64,000 nucleotides of DNA from Owenia fusiformis (lineage: Eukaryota; Annelida; Polychaeta; Sabellida; Oweniidae): contig CAIIXF020000010.1 of assembly GCA_903813345.2 (NCBI GenBank), forward strand, positions 6,689,169 through 6,753,168, given 5' to 3'. The position numbers and the translations under genes are program-made. This document shows, piece after piece, positions 41,301 through 53,300 of the stretch (the first letter of the stretch is position 1; each line of letters begins with the position of its first letter). The notes beneath the pieces were generated by a model. It was given only the letters and a program-made list of their open reading frames with translations, did not search any database and had not been told where the DNA came from.

Positions 41301-44300
41301 GATTTTAGCTTAGCACTGAAAACCTGTTAAAAGATTCATAGCTTGGTCCATTAAAAGGGTAAGAGTTTTTATGTTGTAGTAAACTTTGTGGTTTAACCCT
41401 GGGATAATTGTCTGTTTTGCTACCATTCATGTTAGAGTCTGATTGTTGTAGGGGTCTTGGACACAGGGATTGCTTGTGCCCCAGTTCTTTACATAGATGG
41501 CACCGGACCGTTGCAGGGTGCCAACATGTTGTAACTAGATGTCCTGGTTCACCACATTTTTTGCACTTAATTGTATTGTTTATTGCATTGTTATTGTGGG
41601 TAGTAGGTTTGTAGGCGTTATGTTGCTTTGCTTTGCTAGTGTTTATGTAACCATTTGATGTAGGTCTACGATTGTTCCAGGGGCGGGTTGTATGCTGTGG
41701 TGGATGCTGGGGGGTGTTGTTGGCGTCAGAGTCATATGGGCTGGGTGGTGTCTTTTGTGTGGATTGCTGTGGTCTTTGGGTTGTGCGCTTGGGTGGGGCT
41801 CGCTTGTTTTTAGGTAATGTTATGTCAGATGCCTTTGTTGAAATGTTCAGGTTCTTCAGAAGTCGGTTAGTTCCAGAATCAGATAGGTGTAGGTGGTCAG
41901 CAGCCAGAAAGCCATCATTGATGGACCCATCCTGAAGTTTGAAGATTTTGTCATTGTCGATGAATGTGACTTTCTCATCGGAGCAATGGCAGAGTAAGAA
42001 TCCATTTAGTTGTTCAATTTTGCTTTGGGCATCTGAGTCGTCCATTCTAGGTGTAACACTTGAAACGATGATGTCTTTTGAGCGCTGCTTTGCACCTGCC
42101 AAGAGTAATTTGTAGTCCTCGCATATAAGGTTGACATCATTACCTCGGGCGCAATCATTGCTTCCGACTTGCAGGTAAATTGTGTTGTAGTTAGTGTCAC
42201 CAGATGAAAGTGTTTTATGAACATCTGAAATAGTTCCACCACGCAAGCATTTTACTTCAGTGTTAACAAGCTTGGTTGAGTCTACATCACGCACTATGGA
42301 AGAGCCAATAAGGAGAGAGGGGAGGGTATTGTTTGGCATTGTACTAGCATTGCTCAGTTGTTTTCTAAGTGCAGCATTTTCTCGATGTAATTCCTCCTTA
42401 TCTGCTGTTATCCTAGCGAGTTGTTTAACTAAATCTTCATTAGTTTTTTGCATGTTATTAAGGTTCTTGACACTTTCATTCAGGTCCCTCACCATATTCA
42501 TAACTGTCAGTAAGTCAATAGGATGTGAGGATGTGGGATCTTGGGGTTTGTTAGCCCCTTGCGACGCTTGAGCAGTCTTACGTGGGCGGCCTCTGCGTGG
42601 TTTAGATATCACAGTGCTAGGGCGTGCAGGTTGAGATCTAGCCAGTCTGCGTTTGCTGCGGCGCCGTGTGGGTACACCACTAGCTTGGGGTGGTTCGTTT
42701 GGTGAATTGGTAGGTGTATGTGTAGGTGGTGATACACCTGATTGTCCAGTGTGTGATTGTGCTGGTACTTGGAGGTTTACAGTCTGTGAATTGGCAGGGC
42801 TTGCATCACCTGTTTGTGATTGCATTTCTGGTATACTAGTAGTAGGGCTACTTTGGCTGCTCATAATTGTAGAAAAGCTTCCATCTAATGAGTCATTAGT
42901 AATTAAGTCTTGTGTGAATCCAGGTGGTGTTGAAAGTAGCTGACTTACTGTGGCAAAGTTGGGACTAGCCATAGTGCTAATTACAAGTCCCTATACCGTG
43001 TAGGAAATTAGCTAGCTCACCAAGGCAGTGCCAAGTATGGAGGCTCCAATGTTAGAAATTGAGATTTCCAACTGCAAATGTTCAGAAAATGTACCTTGAA
43101 TTGTTCAGTAATATAATCACAATAGTACTTCCTGAGTTCATCTCCTGATGCACTGTATGTTTATACTAACTCCTATACAGTCCAAAACCACAACTGGTTT
43201 CTATATCCATGTATTTTTGATAAATTATGTGGAGCCAAATTTACTTGTTATTGCTATCTAGCAACCTTGACCTTGACCTTGCTATTGCTTTTATGTTTCA
43301 TATATATATATTATAAAGTATCATAAAAAAATAAATTTGGCAATTTAATTGATAATTTATTATTAATTAATAAACTAAACTAAACTATATGCATGGCTTA
43401 AGATTCTGAATGCTTATTTTTGTGTTCTGAATAAATTATTTTTTATAATGGAAATCTGATGCCCTGTGTCTCATATCCACTTAAATATAACCGATAAGTA
43501 GTTAATTTTGGATTGAATAATAAACAACATCCCCTTTAGTACATCTATATAACAAATATATAGTAGTAACATGATTTTAGAAAGATGATAATTATGAAAA
43601 GATTGATAGAATCCAAAAAATTACGTCTTTTTGGGGAAATATTACACCATCATCCGAATCTATAATTAAATCCTATTTTTAAGAGTGAGATAATATTTCC
43701 AATTGTTTGAGAGAATCCTAAAGACTAGTGAACCCACAATCCCTAGTCATGGAATTAAATGCAACATACCAACAACAACGGCATTATCATCAAAATCTTG
43801 TATATTAACAAATTTCTTGGCATTTTCTACACTGTCAAGGACTTTGGTTGTTGGTTCAGCCTTCTTCTTCATGTATCCGATAATTCCGTCTGAAATATAT
43901 GGAAATCAGCGTTTTGACATCTAAAAGGACCACCCTCCAAATGCAGGGCTTATCAGAGCTCATCTACATGTTTTCCTCCTTTGAAATATGTTCAAAGTAC
44001 TGCTTTGGGAGGAATGAAACAAATACTCAATATGCAGAACAATATCAAAATATCAATATTGCCAACAATTTTTCAAATTTTTTATAAACTATTCTGTTAG
44101 ATTTATCTATCCTTAGTAATATATTTTTCTTCAATGAATGTAATTATATTTTAATTTAGATTCTGTTACTAATATACTGAAGTCACAATCAATCAATTTG
44201 CAAAGGATGGGCTCATTTTCTAGAAAAATCAAAGGCTAAATGACTGACATTTAGAGCGGAAATAATTGATTGAATTTGTTCAATTAAAGCATTTTCTTGA

Positions 44301-47300
44301 CATTTATGATTTTTTAAATGAGAACAAATCCTTTGTATTGCACTTTGCTGAAACTTTCACAATAAGCATGTTTATACTGTGCATCTATTTCATCTGAAAT
44401 AGAGGATGTAAGGCAAGAGTGAATTTAAATTCTGTTTAACATCATGAATGGATAACAAAGTTTTATATTTAACTCGATAGGGATCGTGAACATTTGCATA
44501 TCTATGTACAGTAGAACCTGTTAATGAGAAACACATTGTTCATTGTAGGTAGGTGTTCACTACAAAGCTTTTATACGAAAGTTTCTAAGTACTGATTCCA
44601 ACTATAAGAACAGGTGTTCCTAAGTGAGGTGTTTGCAAAATACAAAAACTTCAGTCAAAATATACATGAAATGTTGTATCACTGTCAAGCTTGCAGTTGT
44701 ACGATTGGTTTTTACCTTTAATATTGATTAAGGTAAGCTTGTCAGTAAAATAATAAAACAAATATTTCATTCTACTTTATGTGAATACTTGTGGCAGTTT
44801 CACAAAAATATATTCAACTTGCCCTTCTGGCTCTGTGAAATATCATTAATGAAAGATGCACAGATTTTTACCACAATAGAACAAAATATTTGTGTGATCT
44901 TAAATCAGTTTATTTTTCATAAAAGCTGTCTGATTATTATTTTTTCATATATCGTACATGTAGTTAAAAAATCAGGGAGGATATTATGTTAAACAGTTGA
45001 AATATTCACTTTAGCCTAGTTTCATGTTTCTAAACAAGCATAATGTGTATGTGTACAAACTGCAATTATATACAATCATGAAAAAATCCTCTTTTCTGCA
45101 AGCTGAAAATAAATACATTAACATAATATAAAAAAAATATTGAACTCCAACTAAAGCATCATATTTGGGAGAATGTAACAAAATTTAACCAAATAAACAG
45201 ACAAAGACAACTTGAACAATAAAATCTGTATTTAAAACATAACCCGAATGCAAAATGTGATACCAAGTGAAGCACCTTTCTCTATTGATATGAAAGCTTC
45301 ATCAATGGGTTATACCTGTGCATTGAAGTGAGCTAAAATAAAAGAACACACGAACCTAAGAACCTTAAGTTCCACTCTCTGAACCTCTCATCCTTGTAAA
45401 AATTTGCTAAACTGACACTACCCACTCTGTATATCTAACACTTATGAAAGATACTATAGTTGCTGTGAGACGCATGGAAAATTATAAACCACTGGAGAGA
45501 CAATTATTGCATGGGACAGCCACCCAGGCTGATAGAAAATTCTCCCTCACCAAAGTAACTTTTGAATTTTGTACCATGGTATTGAAATTTTCAGAGGCCT
45601 GAGGGGGACTTGAAATTGGCTATTTGGTTGATAAAACATTTGCCAATATTTCTTGTGCATGGAATGTCTGACATGAGCTTTGAGCAGAAAAAGCGATGTA
45701 ATGACCAACGTAAACTCGTGAACTCTCATACATCATCCCTCGAGGTCAGGCGTTCAATGTCCAAGCCCATCCCCTTCATAACTTAGATGTATTCTTCATT
45801 CTCATAATAACCAACCAATTAGTACTGAGAACATCAAAGTAATAAATCACCAAAATAAACCAAGAAATTATAACCACCCTGCCATTTCATATCGCATGGG
45901 TGGTTCTTACCAGAGGTCCTACATCCCTCATTATTTTCTTCATTTTGACCACCTTTAGTGAAAACTTTCATATTGCATATTACTTTGCATGTGCATGCGT
46001 TTTGAATTCAAACAGGTTCCTAAAAATTGAAAGTAACAACATTTAACTGGCTGCTATAGTAGCAACCCATTCTCCACTAGCTGCCATGACGATATAGTAC
46101 ACAAACATTCCCTGTTATCTCTAGAGATCTTACCAGCTTCATCAATGTTACCAGTGTATTCCATACTAAATTCTCCATCACGAAAAATATACATCAGTGG
46201 AAACCCTTTTTCCTCCACGCCATATTTTGCACAGATTCCCTTCGCATTCTCATCGTCACAATCAACCTGACCAAGATTATTTGAGGTTATGAAAACTGTC
46301 TACAAAAGCTATATGTCTAGGATTATGGAACTAAGGAGTGTGGGGTGCATGTGAGTTGGTGTTGCTATGGAAACTGAAATCAGGCCTTTAGACAACATTA
46401 AAAATGTAAATGTATGTAAAGGTTCTGACTTCAAAGTCTGCCATCAACTTGTGCATTCCAACATGCATGGTTTCATATTTTCTGTAGCCTTGGGATAAGA
46501 GTCTTCATCCCAGAAAATTTCAAATTGTTTGCATCAGTAATATTCAAAGTAAAAACATGAAAATGAAAAACATGTCATCCAGTATGTAACCTTACCAGCC
46601 GACATAGGGCCATCATATTTGAAAGACTTTCGTCCTTTTGATTTAAACAATTTTATAGAAGGGTATCCATTAATTTCCTGTTTATCACAAGTGCCCTTTC
46701 CATCCCCTGTACAGTCCACCTAAAAATGAAAAAATTATGAATGTGATTTAGAAGGGTTGCTATGACGATGCAAATCTCCCTCATCTGAAGCAATATTTTG
46801 TACAATCCAGATCAAATACTACTGCACCTACTCAGGACTAAACCACAAAGAATACTTTATTTAATGCAACAACCCCCCCCCCCCCCCCTCTAAACCAAAA
46901 CTCTACATTTATTACCTAACAGCTTCAACTGACAGAATCGAGTCCATGTTACCAGCCAAACTAGCCTGGCTTTTCTTGCTTTTTCCATTCCTACTTCCTA
47001 ACATAAGATAATCTTTGAGGTTTGGTAGTAATGCAAACAACAATACAAACTGTGTTCAGTGATCTAGATTGCACAATTTAAATTATCACATATAAGCAAA
47101 AGCATAGCCTTGCCCAAGTCGGTCTCTTTTACTTATCTTGATTTCTATTATGACCGCCGGTAATAATTCAAGATCAGATGAGTAAAAAATACCGACTTGG
47201 GCAAGGCTATCAAAAGCATAGTTTTCACAATTTATGCTTTATTTGAGCTTTGTGCATACATGCATATTTTATGCACAAAATCTCAATAAAAAATTGGGAA

Positions 47301-50300
47301 AAATATACTCTTTCACACAAAATTGTCCATCCATTAAATGTCTTACCACTCGAGTCTCTAGGCCCCTCATAAGGAGCGCTAACTTCTCCATTTTTGAAGA
47401 TTGTTAGTGTAGGGTACCCGCTAACACCATATTGTTGACATTTGTATTTACCATCACCGACACAATCAATCTAAAAATTGTTTGGTATTTGTTTTTTGCA
47501 TGTACGTTTTTCAAATAAGTTATATAGAGTTATATTTCATTAATTTATTTTGATACTTAAAATAACCTAGGTACATCTATATACTAGTATACAATTTTGA
47601 CATTTCTTAATTACCAATTCAGTTTGTAAAATAAAACTAATCGAACACCGCAAGTACATGTAAGTAATAAACAGTTTATACCGAAAATGATGGCTTCAAT
47701 ATTGTAACTGAATTATAGTGGCTACTGGCTAGTCATAAGTTTTTTTCTCTGACTAGACTTTTTGACAGTTTCCCTTACTCCCCATTACAGGCACATGTTA
47801 GCTGAAACTAACTTATCCCAGGGTAACATCATTTTTGAACTGCATGTTAACATATAGCTATATCTAATTGATTTTCAACATTAAACAACAAATATCTTAG
47901 TTAAATATTTAGCAAATAAAAATACTATTTATAAGACTATTGATTCTTTTATTGTCTAATTTGATTCGCATTGCTTCACTTCACTGATTTACAAAGTTCA
48001 CATTGGTAATCATAAAGCATGAGAAGAGACTGCTAGTTAATTTAGACTCTTGAACAATTTTAGCTAACCTTAGCAAGGGCTACTGGGGGGTCATTCTTCT
48101 TCAAGGTTGTGGCTGCAGTGTCATACTCTGGGGCCAGCCTCTTGCGGGCTCCACACCTAAAAGTAAAGATATTTCACGGTTAAGATCTGAAATATTCCCA
48201 TTTTTATGACATTTTTTCCATGGTGCAGACATATAAAAATCTAAACGCAGCAAACTTTTGGCTCCAATAGTGGTTCGTTACATCTCTGAAATATCACCAG
48301 GCAGACGAAATCTCGCCAAGACAGAAATATTGTGAATCACTCATCTCCGTTTTCTACCACTAGACCAACGGCCATTCATATACTCTATCAGGGTAAATTA
48401 TTTAATCTTCAAGCTAGGCCAATGAGGATTGGCAGGCATTATTCAAACTAGATACTCCATCGCCTGCAGTGGAACAATTTAATAAAACTATTTCTATTAG
48501 GTTCTTTTTAGACCAAGAATTTCATAAGAAGATGTGCATTTCAAATATTATGGTATTCTATACTCATCACTCTCTATCATAAGACACAACACACATTTCT
48601 TCAGTTTCAAGAAATGAGAGCGCTTGGCACGCGTGTTTATTAATGAACATAGTACAACAGTTACATAAATAATGAGAACATGACAATGTATACGCATACA
48701 GTGAGTGAGTTAGTGAATGTCACTGGAAAATACAAAACATTATAACTGCACATGTATGACAATTCGATTGACACCATTAAAACCTCATCCAATTAATTAG
48801 GATTTATGAGGACTCTTAAACTAAGCAAAGACCCAAATTATCGAGGCCAAAATTCAAAAAAGGTCTTTGCAGAGATAAAAAGGTATGCCAATCAAAATAT
48901 CAATTTGTACGATCAAAATCTGACAAAATTTATGAAACATACAGAAATAATATAATCTACAAATTAGGAGTTAAGTGTATTCCTCGCACGCTGGCAAGCC
49001 TCAGAATGACGTGTTCCTAACACTTACTCACTCACTCCAAACACAAATAACCGCCAAACCGTTCAGCCAATAGAAATCATTTATGTTCTCAAGTCGCTAC
49101 ACTGCGTTCCGCTTCACCGAACATAAATAGCTATTCTATACTCATCACTCTCTATCATAAGACACAACACACATTTCTTCAGTTTCAAGAAATGAGAGCG
49201 CTTGGCACTCAGAAGACTAAAGAACGGGCATTGAATGTGGATTTTAAAAAACTTACACAAGAACAAAATAAAATATTAGATTCCAAGATTCTTCGTAACA
49301 CTTAACCTATCACTCAAACTGTCTTTGACATAGCCATCTTTAGACGAATCACTAAGCCAACGGCCGTGTCTCTTAAAGTTTCTGTCAGAAACCGAATGGT
49401 TTGCAGCGGCGCTTGCTCCGCCGGATCTAAGCGAATGCACACCAAATGACTTTGGATTCAAACCAATTTTGCTCAAACAATCTTTAACAATCTCTCTCAC
49501 TCTGGTGTATGACAACTTTTTCTTACAATGTCTAGAGACGAATACACCTTTTTTAAAAGTTAAACCATGAAAAACGTAGTCTGTCTTTGCAAGTTTTACA
49601 TTTATGTTGAGCATATCAATATACCTTTTTAACAATGTATATGGGCATGTAGGTGTGCTTGTTTTAGCAACAACGACGGTAGCACCATCCCTGTATTTAT
49701 CAGTTTTTGAAGTAGCAATGTTGATGCTGAAATGATCACTATAAAAACAAATGTCACCGTATGTTATTGTAGAAAGTTCGTCGTATCTCAAAAATGCTGC
49801 AAAACCAAGAATACACAAAGTCACGTCTCTAAGAGATTTCAAGGAAGTAGCGTGATCCAAAGATGAAACCATAAGAGATAGCATTTCAGGAGTTATTGGC
49901 TCCTTTTTACAAGTTGGTTTGTACTGTGTCCTTTTAGACGCTTCTAAAATGTTGTTGACTAATGGAGAATCACACGGATTTGAAAAACCAGCACTACTGT
50001 GTGCCCAACTTATAGCAGCTTTGATAGCTGATAAAACGCTGTAAGATGAGTTCTCTTCTTTGAGGAATAATAAAAACATAGCAATGTATTTTGGCTCTGC
50101 TGGTAACGTAGTTATTTCTTTATATTGCGAAGCCCAGTCCTGCCATTTCTTGAAATAAAAGGAATACTTCTTGATCGTATTGTCTGCTTTGCTACACTTA
50201 ACTATGGTTGTAATCACTCTATGCGACAAAGCTTTTAAGCTTGAATCTGATACTGCGCCAATGTTTCTCGTACCATGTTCTATCAGCCTGGAAGTACATC

Positions 50301-53300
50301 CAGAACCAATTAAGAATATAATACAGTATTTAAAATACAAAACAAAATAGAATGTACACCCGGTCGTCACCAATAGTGCCTTCTTCATCCAAACCTACAA
50401 ATAACTGGATTCAAACAGTGGCATCCAAGTGTCCGCTTCGGGGTCTAAAAACCATAACATTTTAATCAAATATGCTAAATCTAATATATGCGAATGTAAC
50501 GACAACACTTTCTGTAATTTTTTAATGAAAATATACGTCATACAAGTAAATATTTTAATATACTACGTGTAATTTGTGCGACAAAATCAGGTTGGCCGAA
50601 CATTTATACTATATGTGTTCTCATAATATGTATTAAACTGCACATTATTGTCTTGCAAAATACGATATACTAACATGCACTTATGTGTTAAATAAAAAAT
50701 TCACGATGCAACGTACTTACTTGCGACCCACAGGATGCCTCTTGCACACAACCGATGTGATAACCGGCACGTTACGATGTGTTATCCTACACAATACAAT
50801 GTGTTACCCTGCACAATAAGATGTGCTTACCTGTAGCTGCACAATACGATGTGCTAACATGCTCCACACGGGGTGCTTTCTGCACAATGCTATGTGCTAC
50901 CCTGCACAATACGATGTGCTAGCACGCACCACACGGGGTGCTTCCTGCACAATACTATGTGATACCCTGCACAATACGATGTGCTAACCTGCACAAAACG
51001 ATGTGCTAACATGCACCTCACGGGGTGATTCCTGCACAATACGATGTGCTACCATGCACAATACGATGTGCTAACATGCACCTCACGGGGTGCTTCCTGC
51101 ACAATACGATGTGCTACTCTGCACAATACGATGTGCTGCTCTGCATAATACGATGTGCTACCCTGCGCATTACAATGTGCTAACATACACAATACGATGT
51201 GCTTAATTTTACACCACGATGTGTTTACCTGTACAATACGATGTGCTCTTGTGTACAAAAATCTAACTACCTACTTTCCCGTTCAAACGAATTACTAACA
51301 TGTGTGATTTCAGCTTTTCAGTACCAAATATCGTGTTCTCAAAATTGCCCTTTTCAATGACTTTTGTAGAATGAGCATATTCTAAGACATCTATAACAAA
51401 GTGTTTGTAACTACCATTGACACAAATCAAAGGCCAAAAATAAGACGATGGCCATTTGGGAACTACCAAGGTTCCCATAGCTTTGCATTTCACAGCGTGT
51501 TTAACAGTTTTTCCGATCAAATGCACAGGCGGTACTAGCCAATTGTTATCTTTTCCCCAGTCAAAATTGAATGCATCGACACCAGAAGACGTGGGCTCAT
51601 AATATTTTGAGTTAAACTTGTCAACAAGAGCGTTGTCAGACGCAGCAAACCTATCAAAGGAATGTGGACCGTATCTTTTATTCAGAAAGTTGAACATGTT
51701 CTGTTTGACTCTCCAATCGTCTGAATCGACTTCTTTACTCATCGAATCAGCCAAAACATTTTCTTCTCTGGGCACCCACTGAACTCTCAAATCAATGCAA
51801 TTTTCTCGTCTCATTTGGAAAATGGAAACCGCTAATTCCTGTAGATCAGATTTCATACTACCTTTGCAAATGATGCTACCCACATTTTTATTATCTGACA
51901 ACCATAAAACAGCTGAGTTCTTAAGATGAGCTAAATAAGATTGCATGACCACTTGTACAGCTTTTAACTCTCTCCAAGTCGAACTTTTAACTTTTTCTGC
52001 TTGTGACCAATTTTTACGACATGATTCACCGTTAAAATTGACAATATAACCTGCACATGCACTGTCTGACGCGTCAGAATACACCAGTTTTTCGGGAACT
52101 GCAGCTTTAACAAATGAAACCCCGTTGAATGCTTCACACTCACTTTGCCAAAATACCAATTCTTTCACCTCAGTGTTTGACAGTGCCGTAAATGAGTCCC
52201 AATATTTCAGCTCCATCAATTTTCTGTTCAAATGTCTTGACATCAATTGACAAATGTCACCCATGCCCGGCTTCAAAGAAATGATTGAACCAACTATTTG
52301 TGCAATGACTCGAAATGTGACATGGAAACGACAACGTAAAACGTTTTGTATTTTTTCAGTCAAATTCTGCAACTTTGTTTTAGGCACATAGATACTGCAA
52401 CCCAATGTATCAAATTCGAAACCGAGCCAGACTAATTTGTTTGTAGGTATCACTTTTGACTTTTGTTGGTTAACAACAAAACCTGATTTTGAAAAATCTG
52501 TGATCATTTGTTCCACGGCATTTAAAGCGTCAGGTAGACTTTTACTGATGCAAATCGAGTCATCTAAATAGGCTACGACCTGTAATCCCAACGATCTCCA
52601 ATGAGCTATCAAACACCTGAATAACTTTGTAAAAACTAGCCCTCCAGTTTTAATGCCAAATGGTAAAACGTTGAAAACGAAATACTTCCTGACCTTGTTT
52701 TTCACATCGAGATCGACCTTGCTCTCTCGCTGCGTAACTTCTCTACCGTCAGTTCCCTCAAAATCCCACGAGAAGCCTAAGAATCCACGATGAGGTGGAT
52801 AAATATCACAATGATGGTAACCACTAACGATGTCAAAGCTAATCATGAATGCCCCTGGCTCTAGATAATTTTTGGCAGTAACTATATCTTCATATTTAAC
52901 TTGATCATGCCAAATATACTGGTTAGGATGCCTTAAATCCAATACCAACCTCTGCTTACCTGTAGAGCTTGTAGCTACCGTCAAGGGATTAACTATGTAA
53001 GGAGGTTCGTCTACTTCTGTTACACACCCTAATATTACCAAATCCCTAATGGCCTCATTAACAAACGTGACATTTTTCAAAGCAGATTGATTGTTTTTCA
53101 AATAAGCAGGTGATGGAGTGTTTACAAATGGGATTTTATATCCGTTTTCCACTATGTCTAATACACTGCTATTTGCACATAAAATGCCTTTCCAAAACGA
53201 CTCGTTTCGTTTTAAATTACCCTTTACAAGTAGCTTTGAACCAAGACGTTCGAAATCTGAGTTTGAAGGATTGAACAAATCGCTAGATTGTACTATACTT

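Larger units (their letters stand above)
37527..43248 (-). mobile_element. Nearly full-length CR1/L2-like LINE
   Basis: Two intact ORFs on the minus strand, a roughly 275-bp 5' UTR and an A-rich AAATA-type 3' tail (T-rich on the plus strand at 37527-37558). TATTGCTAT is found directly outside both ends (37518-37526 and 43249-43257) and may be a 9-bp target-site duplication. The element sits in the intron between PDI exons 4 and 5. Intact frames indicate a young, possibly still active copy. Confidence 0.8.

Noticed and set aside
43890-46133. Fourth alternative PDI exon
   Set aside because: Only a chance DC-like hit near 44185, without an open frame, cis-proline loop or splice sites.
50725-51258. 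CRISPR-like array
   Set aside because: Repeats are adjacent and degenerate, with no unique spacers of constant length, and lie inside a eukaryotic retroelement.
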